NCBI RefSeq assembly: GCF_047675955.1
Contig: NC_132926.1
Location: 17,051,826-17,115,825 of the forward strand
DNA: 64,000 nt
Direction: 5' to 3'
DNA from: Chlorocebus sabaeus
Taxonomy: Eukaryota > Chordata > Mammalia > Primates > Cercopithecidae
The translations under genes were made by a program, and so were the position numbers. Below the pieces are notes generated by a model. The model saw only the letters and a list, made by a program, of their open reading frames with translations. It was not told the DNA's origin and did not search any database. Shown in pieces: positions 32,572 to 44,895 of this stretch (its first letter is position 1; each line of letters starts with the position of its first letter).

Positions 32572-33399
32572 CTTTTCCAGGAACCAGGATAAGAATTAAG
32601 AGATTCAAATCCTAAATGCCTGTGTTTTTTCTCACTACTTAAAAATGCATCTTTAAAGATGTAAGTAGGAAACTCTTAGAGGAAAAGTGAAAGTGGACAG
32701 TATTTTAAATCCCCAAGTAATTATTTAGTGGTTCCAAACACAGATGTTTAACGAGGGAGGTTAGTTTGATGTCTAGCACTTCTACAAGACTCTATTTTTA
32801 CTTTTCCCTCTATGATAAAAACTGTTTTAACTCATTTAAATCCATAAAATAGAAAATTCATTTCACCTGGTTTATTTCCTTCAATGGCAACATCTTTATT
32901 ATAATGTGCTTTTGTTGGAATCAAACTGAATTCTTAAGAGGGTCATTTAATTCTGCACACTATTGTGATAATGGGGATAAAGTCTAAGAATACACAATCA
33001 AAAATTACAATAATATGATTAAAATCAAATAAGCTGTATTTTATTTGAAATTATATACTGTATAGGAGAAATCCAAGTTAAAAATAGGCACTGCTCCAAC
33101 ATTTTAGCTGAAAATGGAGTATTAGGATTTAGGATACAATTTTATCTATTAAAATATGTTACAAATAGTGTTCAGATTGCCAGGCACATCTCCCAAATTA
33201 AATTTAACCTACAATATTATCAATATATGATTTCGTGGAGAAAGTACAACAAATACTGTTGTTACCCTAGAAACAGACATTTTTAAATAGAAATTAGCTT
33301 TTTATTCATTTTGATCTTGGGTGCTTGAGGCAAGAGAAGTTTAATTAGATAAACAAAAAATGTCTAAGTTTATCGGTGTCAATTCTGAAGAAAAACTGA
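30591..33399. other. AT-rich intergenic DNA, nothing recognised
   Basis: About 2.8 kb with no supported gene. The only simple structures are a T-rich run near 31129-31155 and a (GT)n array, listed separately. Confidence 0.5.
32530..32569. repeat. (TG)n microsatellite
   Basis: About 20 uninterrupted TG units; likely length-variable. Confidence 0.95.
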
Positions 33400-33620
33400 G
33401 AGGGATCTTTTTTAAGTGCCTACTATGTGTCAAAAGTACTGTGCTAGAAGATTTACATACGATACCTCAATTACACCTCAGACTAACTTCAAGAGTTATA
33501 TATTTTATCTCATTACAAAGATGAAAAAATGAGGTATATTAAAGTTAAATAATTGTCTTAAGTCACATAGCTTATAGGTGTGACCTATAGGATCTTAAAT
33601 CAAGTCTGTCAAATGTTTAT
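33400..33620 (-). mobile_element. MIR SINE fragment
   Basis: Antisense MIR: TAAGTGCCTACTATGTGTCA, GTACTGTGCTAGAAGATTTA, ATCTCATTACAAAGATGAAA and TTGTCTTAAGTCACATAGCT in order. Confidence 0.78.
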
Positions 33621-33804
33621 TCTTCAGACTTTGAGATTTTCTAATTTTTAGCAGTTTAGGATTCTGGATATTTGCAATGGTGAATTTCACTTCTGAATAT
33701 AACTTTTCTTTTCCATGATAGTGGATCAGAAACACTGTGAGAAGAATACAGAGGAGACAATGCTATGCACTGTCAAAGGAAGGTCTGTCCTCATCATTTT
33801 GATC

Positions 33805-33965
33805 ATTTTTCCCTATTGAGGTCTTACTACATGCAAAACGCTATGCAATGCTCTTTACACTTAGCTTGCTTGGTTCCCTAAACAGTTCTGTGAAATGATC
33901 CAGTTAGTATCCTTATTTTTCAGCGAAGAAGCTAAGACCCTGAGCACTTAGCTTCTTCAATATGT
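33805..33965 (-). mobile_element. MIR SINE fragment
   Basis: Antisense MIR-like text: GGTCTTACTACATGCAAAAC, GCAATGCTCTTTACACTTAG, then TATCCTTATTTTTCAGCGAA. Diverged. Confidence 0.6.
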
Positions 33966-36560
33966 CAACCATTACTTCAATAAGCAATTGTTAATCCTTT
34001 ACCAAGATAGGCTGACTTCAGAATTCATTTATCTCATCTACTGTTTTCAAATGCCACACTACCAGCATCCATATGGATCTACCGTATACTTAAGTTCTGT
34101 TTCTTATATTCTTTATTAGTGTTTAAAGACTTTTCACCCTCAAAGTTATGATAGACATTTTCAGTTTTGCTAAATCAGTTGGATTTTCTCCCTCCTGTTG
34201 TTACATCTCATTACCTGGAACTTCCTTTCTGGGGAGCAGGTGTGTTTATATTCCCAACCAGACTTTCACTGAAAGAGAGCCGGGAACATGGCTAGGCTTC
34301 AGACAGTATATATACAGGAAACTCCTAGTGGCTGCTTTGATTATATGGCTGGTATAAGACACATAGGACCTTCTAATGAGAATCAAAGTCATATTTTGGC
34401 TCAGAAGTTAGATAAAGAGAGAAAAAAAGACCAAGGAAAAAGAAGTCCTTTGAGGCAAACTTTGAATGTAAAGTTAAAAAGCAAACCTGGGTTCAAGTTC
34501 TGTTTCTATGGCATTGTCAAAGCTGGTATTTCTGAACTTTAGTTTTCTCATTTGTTAAAGAAAAAGTAATATAATAATACATTCCATGGAGTCTAGGATG
34601 TGCTTTTTCACATTTTAACATCTTTGAAATAAGAACATGTCTTATAATCAGTGATAGGACATAGTCTAATTGAAAAAATATTTTATTTCTTAGTGGCACT
34701 TAAATAATGTGTTTTAGAATTGATGGTACCTTAGATTTGGTTAAATATAATATGTCCCTTACCAATTATTATATTCATTTTAAAAAATTATCTGCCATCT
34801 AATTCTCCTCAGATAATTTAGTTCTAAGCCAATGATTGTACGCCGATTTTTCTTGACAAATACATGACTGGCTAATTTCAGGGAAAACTTTCTGCCCTAA
34901 TAGGAAAGCCAGAAAGAAACAGCTTTCTAAACATTGTCATGTTTAACTGTGACTTTTATAACAGGAGGAGACATTTCCTTTCCAGCTTAATGTTTAAAAA
35001 AAAAAGTTAGCAAAGCACAAAACCACAAGAAATGCTAAAAAGAGGGATGAGCCATGAATCATGCCCGGAGTGCTATAATCCTTGTTATATATGACAATAC
35101 ATTTTCTTCTTATTAATAGAATTTAGATCGTGAATGATTTGTGTTATATGTTTATGAAAGGGCTCAATGTAACACTGTCGAACACTAGCTAGGTACCAAT
35201 AAGATTCTGTTTTGAGTCATTTACTTTTGAACTATTTTTATCAATAAATTGAAAAAAAAGTATATAGAAATTATGGTTGTATGTTTATGTCCATCATTGT
35301 GCATTTGAAACAAAGTTAGAAAATATTTGATAGGGTCAAAGTTTAAAATAATTCTTATATAGGTGAATAGCAGGAACTCTGAACTCAGTCTTCCTGCATT
35401 TGAAATTTGGCTTCAACTCTGCCAGCCTTAGTTTTGTTATAACGTAATGATACTGACACATTCCATGATGGTTCTTGTTAGAAGAAAGTCAGTTGATACA
35501 TATAATACATGTAAACAAAGTACCTAGCTCATATTGTGTTCACAAATGTTAACTATGATTATTATTCTTAACATTATAGCAATGAAATACAATTTTTTCT
35601 TATATATTACTTATAATTTGGTATTTGTCAGGAGGGCAATCTAACATATTGAAGAAGCAAAAAAGTTTTACATTTAGTAGCATAAAAGTATTGTTAGTGA
35701 GTTCAATGCAGATGTTGGGAGAACAGGAAAGGAGGGGACAAGGAGGTTATGGAATAAGATGAACCACATTGGGAGTTTCATTAAATAAAGAAGAGAGTTT
35801 CAATGGGATTAAATTGTATAGCTACCATCCCTTATGTTTTAGTTCTGGCTGCCCTCTCCATATGATAATGATATTACAAACATAAGCTATATGCAAATGA
35901 ATTGAACACGGATTAAGAGCCAAACAAAACAGAATCTAGCTCATTTCATCTTGCCAGAAGACTCAGAGTGAGGTTTAGGAAGGGTTTGTGCAGGAGACAA
36001 AGGATAAGATTACAAGAGAATGGGCATGGCTTTTACACAACAGAATTATACTGAGATGTCCTGTTCTGAAATTTGTTTGGTACTGCAGAAAGCTTGCCTT
36101 GCCTCCAGATGTGGTTTAGCGTAAGCAAACTGTTCATAGATACCTTCTTTAACTGGTGCTACTTTTTCAATTTGGGATGGTTGCTGTATTGAAGGAAACC
36201 CCAGGAATGAGATTAGGTAAAAGCTATTCGTCTGGTGAAAAGGATTTTGAAAATCAGATTATCTTCCAGGCTGTGGCCCCTTATTATGTTGATTGCTCTG
36301 CCTGCCCCTTGCTTCCATCAAGAAGGACAAAACCTATTTTAAACAATCTTATAGTTGAAAGTAGAGTTATAAAATTATTAAACATATAGTACTTTCTAAT
36401 CGTTCGCTTGGGAAATCTCTAGTGGGGGTTAGTTGACCGCTACAATTATGACTGTGATGAACAGATTTTAAATCATGTATCAAAGTCCTATCTCAACAGA
36501 TATTTACTATTTTTATCTTGACTTTTATGCTCTGTACATGGATGCTCCACCATAAAGGGC
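33966..36560. other. AT-rich intergenic DNA, nothing recognised
   Basis: About 2.6 kb without a supported gene or repeat family. Overlapping open frames at 34148-34542 have no recognisable domain. Confidence 0.5.
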
Positions 36561-36566
36561 TATTTT

Positions 36567-36617
36567 AATTCAACCAGAAAGTGGCACCAGCACAACATGC
36601 CACTTTCTGGCTGAATT
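36567..36617. repeat. Near-perfect inverted repeat (hairpin), 20-bp arms
   Basis: The left arm AATTCAACCAGAAAGTGGCA (36567-36586) and right arm TGCCACTTTCTGGCTGAATT (36598-36617) pair with one mismatch across an 11-nt loop. A transcript of either strand could form a stable hairpin. No known family was recognised. Confidence 0.85.
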
Positions 36618-37039
36618 AGACTTATTCTAGAGGGTAAAAATGTGATGAAGCATGAGTACTGTTTCATAAGAAAAAAGTGAGGCAAAACTTGTGAACATTG
36701 AGGCTAAATAATATAATTTGGGGTCATAACAGAGCCACTCAAATATTTGAAATGATACCATTCTGAAGTGTTCAACATATATTATATTGCTACAAAAATT
36801 ATAAATAGGATGGTTAATTGCAAGTCAAAGAGACATATTTCACTTCAACATCATTTAAAAATTACAAAAAAAAAATCAACTTCCTCATGAGCTCTTTAAT
36901 AAGGTGCCAAGCATCTTCCTCATCAATGAATTTATCCAAACAGAAGTTGGATGCCATCTGCCAGGATAGCTGTAGAAGGCATTTCTGCATTAGTGCAGGA
37001 AGTTGGAAGAGAGAACACTGTGTATCCTTTCCAACTCTA
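36618..37039. other. Intergenic DNA, nothing recognised
   Basis: No gene supported. Two opposite-strand open frames around 36862-37053 overlap and look like chance. Confidence 0.5.
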
Positions 37040-37390
37040 AGTAAACAACCCACATTTACTGAGTGTCTATAATTTGCAAGACATTAAGCTAGGTTTGGAG
37101 ATTCAGAGAAAAAGGACACAAGCCTGCAAAGAGCTTCAGTCTAGATGTTAAGCCGGGTTATTCAGTAAAATTCAGAAATGGTAAAGCGATAGCGTGGATT
37201 GCAGTGGAAGCATAGAGGTGAACCAAAAACTGTGAAGGTAAGGGAGGAAGTGATGAGGTAAATCCTAAAGGATGTACAGAAAACAGTGGGAGAAAAAACA
37301 GAGAGATTCTGTAATTCAGTTCAGCACATAAATGTAAAGTATCATTTTGTTCACTCAGTATAAGAGCAAGAGGAAGACTTAAGAACATTC
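37040..37390 (-). mobile_element. L2 LINE fragment (diverged)
   Basis: A diverged antisense L2 start: GAGTGTCTATAATTTGCAAG, ACATTAAGCTAGGTTTGGAG, then GACACAAGCCTGCAAAGAGC and GCGATAGCGTGGATTGCAGT. Confidence 0.55.
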
Positions 37391-37895
37391 ATTGTCTATA
37401 ACACAGTTGCCTGTACTTCTATGTACTAATATTTAGTTACCCTAAACTAAATTCAAGTACCATTAAAAAACATAATTAGTAAAAATACAAATGTCAGCAG
37501 CTTTTCAGTCTGTAAACCATAGGGGAAAATATGTAAATAAAATCCTGCTAAATCATTGCTTTTCTTAGAGCATTGAAATTTAGAAACCACTATTTTAAGT
37601 AACCTTGTTTATCTTATCCAATTAAACAAATCCTTAGTAGTTAACAAATCTCTGTACATCTCAGTTGCCATAAAAAAAAAATCCTTATGAAATTCCTTAG
37701 GAATGTGGGAACAATAGCATGAGATCCATTTATGATAAGCATACCAAATATGATAATGTTCTATGGATTTCTTTTGAAGAGTGAGTTAATTTGAGAAGTC
37801 TGGCTTAAAAAGCTATTAGTAATAGAGCAGACTCCCTATTTCATATATTGTTTTATTATACAATATGTTTCGATTTGAAGTGAAAAACTATAGCT
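37391..37895. other. Intergenic DNA, nothing recognised
   Basis: No gene or repeat family recognised. Confidence 0.5.
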
Positions 37896-38212
37896 TGTGG
37901 TTGCAAGTGATGGCTCATGCCTCTAATCTCAGTGCTTTGGGAGGCTGAGGCAGGAGGAGAGCTTGAAGCCAGAAGTTTGAGACCATTCTGGGCAACATAA
38001 TGAGTCCTGTCTCTACAAAAATAAAAATAAAAATAAATTAGATGAGCCTAGTGCGCCTGTAGTCCTAGTTATTCAGGAGGCTGAGGCAGGAGGATCACTT
38101 AAGCCCAAGAGTTCAAGGTTATAATGAACTATGATTGCACCACTGTACTATACTCTGGACAATACAGCGAGACCGTGTCTCAAAAATTATAAAAATAAAA
38201 ATTAAAAAAAAT
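37896..38212 (+). mobile_element. Old Alu (AluJ-like)
   Basis: A strongly diverged dimeric Alu: GTTGCAAGTGATGGCTCATG, a central (AAAAT)n linker, CTGTAGTCCTAGTTATTCAG, CACTTAAGCCC and an A-rich tail. Confidence 0.88.
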
Positions 38213-38679
38213 ACTGTTAAAGCTGTACCTCAATGATTCTTACCTCCTAAAATGTATAAACTTATATCCCATAGTGAATAAGGCTGATCAGTGTAGCAGT
38301 TAGGATATTGTGGTAGTGACAGTATGTGGCACCTGAGGCTGGTCCCAAAAGACACTGTGACTCCTGCCTTTCTCTTTCGCATTACTTGCTCTGGGGAAAG
38401 CCATCTGTCATGTCATGAGGGTACTCAAGCAGTCCTCTGGAGAGAAGAGACTCACATGGGGAAATGAGGCCCCCTGCTAACAGCCATGTAAGTGATCCAT
38501 ATTGGAAGTAACTCCTCCAGCCACATCAAGCCTTCAAGTGGCTGCAGTTCCTGGTTACATCTTGACTGCAACATCATGGAAAATCTTGAGCTATTATAGA
38601 ACCAAGCAGCTAAGCTACTCCCAAGTTCCCAAGTCCATACCCAAACAAAAAAATAAAATAATAATTGCTTATTGTTTTT
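38213..38679. other. Intergenic DNA, nothing recognised
   Basis: No gene or repeat family recognised. Confidence 0.45.
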
Positions 38680-39640
38680 ATTGTATTGTCTTAATTGAGA
38701 TATAATTATCTATTATAAAGTTTGGCAGTTTAAAGTATCCAATTCATTGTTTCCGAATATATTTACAGAGTTGCACAACTATCACCGAGATCTAATTTTA
38801 GGACATTTTCATTATCCTAAAGCTAAGTCTGTACTTAACAGCAGCCACTCCCCTCTCTCTTGCCTCCCACCTGGTACTTCTTATCCTTCAGGCCTAGGCA
38901 ACCACTGACCTCCCTCTGTCTGTATACATTTTCCTACATTGCACATTACATACAAATGGAATAATACAATATGTGGTCTTTGTGACTATCTAATTTCACT
39001 TAATAATATTTTTAGGATTCCCCCATGTTGTAGCATGTATTACTATTTCATTTATTTTTATTACCATGTAATAACTTACCATATAGTAGAACATATTTTG
39101 TTTATCCACCCATCAGTTGATAGGTACTGGAGTTGTTTCCACTTTTGGCTATTGTGAATAATACTGCTATGAATATTCATTTATAAGTTTTTGTGTGGAC
39201 ATATGCTTTCTCATTTCTCTTGGGTATATGCCTAGGAATGGAATTGCTGGATCATATGGTAACTCTATGTTTAACTTTTTGAGGAACTGCCAGATTGTCT
39301 TCCAAAGAGGCTGCACCAGCTTACATTCCCACCAGCAGTGTATGATGGTTCCAATTTTTCCACATCCTTGCCAAAACTTGTTATTATCTGCCTTTTGAAA
39401 TTTGCCACCCTGGTGAGTGTGAAGTGATATCTCATTGTGGTTTTCACTTTTATCTCTTTAATGACTAATGATGTCGGGCATCTTTCTGTGACTATTAGTC
39501 ACTCCTATATTTTCTTTGGGCATATGACTATTCAAATCTTCTGCCCATTTTAAAAATTGGTTCATTTCTCATTTATTATTGAGTTGTTTATTATTTTAAG
39601 CTGATAATTTTTCAAGTAATTTGATACAGGCTAACAGATA
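38680..39640 (-). mobile_element. L1 LINE 3' region (L1M-type)
   Basis: About 950 bp of antisense L1: TTGTTTATCCACCCATCAG, TTGGCTATTGTGAATAATAC, GGATCATATGGTAACTCTAT, CAGATTGTCTTCCAAAGAGG and CATTCCCACCAGCAGTGTAT. All belong to the end of L1 ORF2 and its 3' region read backwards. It is decayed and 5'-truncated; its short open frames are not functional. Confidence 0.85.
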
Positions 39641-40738
39641 ACTAACACAAGCAGTACTTTTACATTTCTTTTAGGAAAATGAGATGATGGTACTTTTTAA
39701 TTGATTAGAAGGAGAATTTGCTAATGTTTTCTTGGAGATAAAAAATGGTATTTTTACTACAGTGATTGATAGCTACAGAGAGAGTATATAGTTGAAGTAC
39801 ATAAAATAAATTTAATCAGAATAAGAAACATAATTCAAATGCATGCACTCACTTATTATAATAATGAAAGAGCCAAAGAAATTTCTTGAGTATCGTTATT
39901 AATCAAAACAATTTTCCCTAACAATACAGAAAAGAAGTGAAAATGTCTGACAAATTTCTTTTAAATTCTCCTTGTCTAGACATTCCTTTGCATATAAAAA
40001 ATAAAGGACACTTAGCACAAAACAGAAATGCATTTCATAATCTTTTTCAAAACATGCAAAACAAAATCATATTTTTTATTAAAAAGTTATAATTTAAAAG
40101 AAGACAATTTTGAATTGCACAAATTATTTGGTGACTGGGCATACATTGTGTTCAGATTTAGGAACCTGATTAAATTAAGCATTTTGTAAACATTTATTGA
40201 AACTATATAAAAAATTTAGTATAATTTTTACAAATTTATTTCTGTAGTTTTTTTTAGCCTTTGGTTATTTAATTAATCCCTACAATGGGATAAAAATATA
40301 AATTAGAAAAAAAAATAGGTGGCCTGAAATAAGAATGTGAAGTAAGTAAATTTGTTTTAAAGCAACAGTAGAAAAGATTTATGCAGTTCAGTGAAATGTT
40401 TCACTTCTCTTTCTCCACTATGGAGGAAATATCCTAAAATCCTGCTATCATAGCAAAGAAATTTTAAACTATCCCTACTATATTTTCTCCAACTATCTTA
40501 CTTTTAATATAATTTAGTTCTACTTTTCTACACCTATGATAAAAAAAAATCATTCTATTTACTTGGATGCTATCATTGTTACTTAGTGCTTGTGTTCTTT
40601 TATTTCCAAATGTCTGTTGTAAATATTAAATTCAACAAATATACACTACATGCTTTCAATCTGAAGTTACCATGACATGTTCAGAGAAAATGGAAATAAT
40701 TATTGTGTTTATTTTAAATATTAAGTTGGTAAAAGTAT
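39641..40738. other. AT-rich intergenic DNA, nothing recognised
   Basis: No gene or repeat family recognised. Confidence 0.5.
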
Positions 40739-40750
40739 ACTTAATTCATT

Positions 40751-41049
40751 AGTTAATTATTTTGTTTGAGACGGAGTCTCGCTGTGTCACCCAGGCTGGA
40801 GTGCAGTGGCATGATCTCGGCTTACTGCAAGCTCCGCCTCCTGGGTTCCCGCCATTCTCCTGCCTCAACCTCCCAAGTAGCTGGGACTACAGCTGCTCAC
40901 CACGACGCCCGGCTAATTTTTTGCACTTTATAGTAGAGACAGCGTTTCACCGTGTTAGCCAGGATGGTCTCGACCTCCTGACATTGTGATCCGCCCACCT
41001 CAGCCTCCCAAAGTGCTGGGATTACAGACGTGAGCCACCGCACCCGGCC
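40751..41049 (-). mobile_element. AluY-like SINE, full length
   Basis: A full antisense Alu from TTTGAGACGGAGTCTCGC to GTGAGCCACCGCACCCGGCC, with AluY-type GCTTACTGCAAGCTCCGCCT. Target duplication ACTTAATTCATT (40739-40750) / ACTTAATTTATT (41050-41061), one mismatch. Confidence 0.95.
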
Positions 41050-41061
41050 ACTTAATTTATT

Positions 41062-41725
41062 TTTATAACATTTGGATGAACACAAGGAATTAATCTCCAG
41101 AGACTGATGATAAGTGCCCTCTAATACCTCCAAAAATATCAAAAGCATCACCGTATAAAAATATAATAGTACCTTATAATAAAGTATGACAATCTTTATT
41201 ATTTTGTGAAAGAATAAATGTAAGCAAGACTATATAGGCTCTTTAATATTAAGTATACGAATTCAATATCAGTTCTATATGTGAAAAACGAAACTTTGTG
41301 AGTTTATGAAGTTTACTGCTCTGTTTTCAAAGTGTATATGACATTTATCCCTTTTAAATAATTTATTGTAGAACTATGGTAGAATGTTGTTTTTTTAAAT
41401 ATTTCATGGAGATATTAGAATATCATTGTCAGATTATGTCACACCTGATTACACGTTTTTCAAATGTTTCCTTTTAAAGCATTTTGAAAGTGCCCAAAAC
41501 ATAAAATTAACTTACATATTTGAAGTATGATGGGGGAATTACCATTATATTTCGACTCACGCTAAATGGAGTGATTGACATATTTCCTATATTCCTTCAC
41601 TGAAGGCAAATTTTTATTGAGTGTTGTGAAAATCTAATAATTATGATTGTTTGTGGCCAATCGTACAAACGTCAAAAAAATTTTTATTTTGGATTTTGTT
41701 TGTAATTCTGCAGACTATTTCTTTT
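41062..41725. other. AT-rich intergenic DNA, nothing recognised
   Basis: No gene or repeat family recognised. Confidence 0.5.
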
Positions 41726-42020
41726 CTTTCTTTTTTGTTTGTTTGTTTGTTTGTTTTTGAGACTGGCTGGAAGTGCAATGGCTGCAATCTTGGCACACTG
41801 CAACCTCTGCTGCCCAGGTTCAAGTGATTCTCCTGCCTCAGCCTCCTGAGTAGCTGGTTATAGGCACGCGCCACTACACTAGGATAGTTTCTGTATTTTT
41901 AGTAGAGATAGGGCTTCAATATGTTGGACAGACAGGTCTCAAACTGCTGACCTCCAGCGATCTGCCCACCTAGGCCTCCCAAAGCTCTGGGATTACAGGC
42001 ATGAGTCACCATGCCCGATC
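41726..42020 (-). mobile_element. Alu SINE, diverged
   Basis: An antisense Alu after a (GTTT)n tail tract: GAGACTGGCTGG, CTGCAACCTCTGCTGCCCAG, TAGTAGAGATAGGGCTTCAA and GGGATTACAGGCATGAGTCA. Small deletions near the start of the body. Confidence 0.9.
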
Positions 42021-42224
42021 TACATATTATTTCTAATCATAAAGATGTCTGGCAATAATTAAACAGTGGAATTCTAAAGAATGATTTTTTTTTTCACTAA
42101 AGAAACTTGATTCACATTCCTTCACTCCTGCATCCTTCATATAGTCTATTTTTCTCTGCATAACAACAATGTATTAATCAATACTCAAAATTAAAACTTT
42201 TTACCATTGTCTAAAATACTGCTA

Positions 42225-42715
42225 ACTCTGGCACTGGGACGCTCTTTCCCAGTGAACCTAAAGTTTCACTGCACCCTCTGTCATTTGGCTGTAGCCTTCT
42301 ATCAGTTTTTAGAATATTCTAGCCTTCTAGCACTAGCCTTCTATCAGTTTTTAAAATATTCTAAATTTTTCCCAATCCGAGGACATTTGCACTCTGTTTC
42401 TTCTGCAGAAAATACTTTTCTACGTTTGGGTCCTCCCCAGCATTCATATTTCAGCTTGTCTACAATATTATTTTGACAGACATGCCTCCTCTCCCTAATT
42501 TAAATAAATGATTTCCCTCCATTCTCAATCACAGTACCTTATTTATTTCCTTCCAAGCAGTTATCAGAACCTGCAGTGATTGTATTTTATGTTTTTATTT
42601 TGGGACTCCCTGACTAGAACATGAGCTGCTACATGCGGGAAGGGCTTTGCCCATCATCCTCTTAGTACTGTCACATGTGTAATGGTAAATATTTGTTAAA
42701 TGAATAAAGCAACAT
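42225..42715 (+). mobile_element. L2 LINE 3' region with internal duplication
   Basis: L2 sense text: CTAGAACATGAGCTGCTACA, GAAGGGCTTTGCCCATCATC and an end GTAAATATTTGTTAAATGAA. A block starting TAGCCTTCTATCAGTTTTTA is duplicated at 42292 and 42334 (period about 42). Confidence 0.65.
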
Positions 42716-44533
42716 GGACAAATTATCTAGTTATAACTAAGCTTCCCTGGAGTGATATGATCTCTATACTACATGAGTCATATCCTTAAGTCCTTCCCAG
42801 TTTTAAGGCCAATTATGTGATACATGTTTTCCAAATTGAGTAGAAAAATATTTCAGAATGGAGCTCCTCACAAAATTCAATTAATATAATAAAAGTAAAA
42901 TTCAAAAGAAATCTCTAAAGCCTTCACTTCAGCAAATTGTTTTGTTCTTATGAATTGAATCTGTATTTTAAATATTTTACTTATGTCAAATGCAACATAC
43001 AGATTTTAATCAAAATGGTAAGGTAAATTCTAGTAGAAGTTACCTCGTGACATTCTTTTTGGTAAGAGTTGTAAAGAAGGAAGGAAAAGGTCATTTTATT
43101 TTTAAGTTATTAAAAAATGGATCTAATGATTCCTTTTAATATTCTCATTGTATAAGAGGGTATTTAATTTTAGCTAAAAACTGAGGCTAATAAATTAGGA
43201 ATCATCATTTTTTTCAAGTGTTATCAGTGACATGAATTTGAGTAAGCTGGAATAAATTATTAACTGTTCAACTAGGTAGCAAAAGTGGATTGAAAAGTTG
43301 AGGAGGTAAAGAGCTCTTCATAAAAAGTCAAGATATGTATACACATATATCCATCAAGGTATGCATTACAAATATGTTTTAAGACATCTAAATATAAAAT
43401 CCAGATGTTAAAATATCCTCACTAGAAATTTAATGCCTAAGAATGTATATGCAAGAGATACAAAGACAGAATAATAATAGGATATAAGATACAAATTTGT
43501 CCATTTTGGTTTTTTTAATTAATAGACTAATTTTTACAATCATAAGCCTGAGAGCAGACTGTCAAAATATATCTGTTGGGAAAACTCTCAGCCCACTGAG
43601 ATGACTGCATTAGCTTTTGTCAGGACAAACAAAAATAAAATTTCCTTTTGAATATATAGAGTATATTGTGGAGGCTGCTACCGAAAGGAGAGAGAGAGAG
43701 AGACAGAGAGAGAGAGAGGAGAGAGAAAAAAAAAATATCAAGGTGAATATATCTTATTTATTATAAGCATATTACTTACTGATGATTACTGATGATTTTG
43801 CATACCCTAAGAACTTTCTTTACACATTTAGTTCATTCTTTCATACTGGAAAAAACTAAGTCCTCTATTTATTTTTTCTGGCTTCTAAGGATATCTTTAT
43901 TGAGAACAGTGTCTTATATATATTTTCCTTTATGCTGAGGTTCATATGGAAGGATAATGAAATAGATGTTTTTGGTTATCTCTCCACATAGCAGAGTAAG
44001 TAGTTTTAGGAAAAAATAAGCAGGTTCACTGATCTGCTTTATACATGCAAAAAATGATTTAGTATCCCTGGGCTGTAAGCACTCTTTTTTTCAATTAAGA
44101 AAATCAAATATTCAAGGGAAACACATCACTCATCCTCTCTTTCTTCACACAACTCCCTCTAATCCTTTCTTTTTAATCCTTATTCCTCTTCCCCTCCTAG
44201 CACTGATTGTAGGATGTGGCCCACTGGAGAGTAAAATTAAAACAAAAAAGCAAAGTAGAAAGTCATAAAAAAAAGTATTTAATGATTTTTCCCTTAAAAG
44301 AAGACGCATGGTTAATTGTTATAAAAACTGACAAACAAACAAGAAAACCAAACCCTTTCCAGGCTCTTAAAATTTACAACTGTTGCATGATTTTAAGCCC
44401 CAATATAATGAGAAGGCTTAATAGATACATGTGACTTCAATGATATGAGATGCACCAATATTCCTTCTATGTTTATTGAGAAAAATATAGTAGCATTTAT
44501 TAACATATTGAATTATCTTCTTTTTTTTATAGG
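42716..44533. other. AT-rich intergenic DNA, nothing recognised
   Basis: No gene or repeat family recognised except the (GA)n tract listed separately. Confidence 0.5.
43687..43726. repeat. (GA)n microsatellite
   Basis: Alternating GA units with two interruptions, followed by a short A run. Confidence 0.92.
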
Positions 44534-44895
44534 TGATATGGTTTGACTATGTTCCCACCTAAATCTCATCTTGAATTGTAGCTCCCATATTCCCAACACA
44601 GCATAGGAGGGACCCGGTGGGAGGTAATTGAGTCTTGGGAGTGGGTTTTTCCCATGCTGTTCTCATGATATTGAATAAGTCTCAAGAGAACTATGGTGTT
44701 ACAAAAGGGCAGTTCCCCTGTGCATGCTGTGTTGCTTGCTGCCATGTAAGACGTGCCTTTGCTCCTCCTTCACCTTCCACCATGATTGTGAGGCCTCCCC
44801 AGCCATATGGAACTGCAAGTTCATTAAACTTCCTTTCCTTTATAAATTTCAGTCTCAGGTATTTCTTCACAGCAGCATGAAAATGGATTAATACA
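44534..44895 (+). repeat. MaLR 5' LTR
   Basis: TGATATGGTTTGACTATG through CTCATCTTGAATTGTAGCTC, ATGATTGTGAGGCCTCCCCA and a GATTAATACA end: THE1-type consensus order. Confidence 0.92.
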
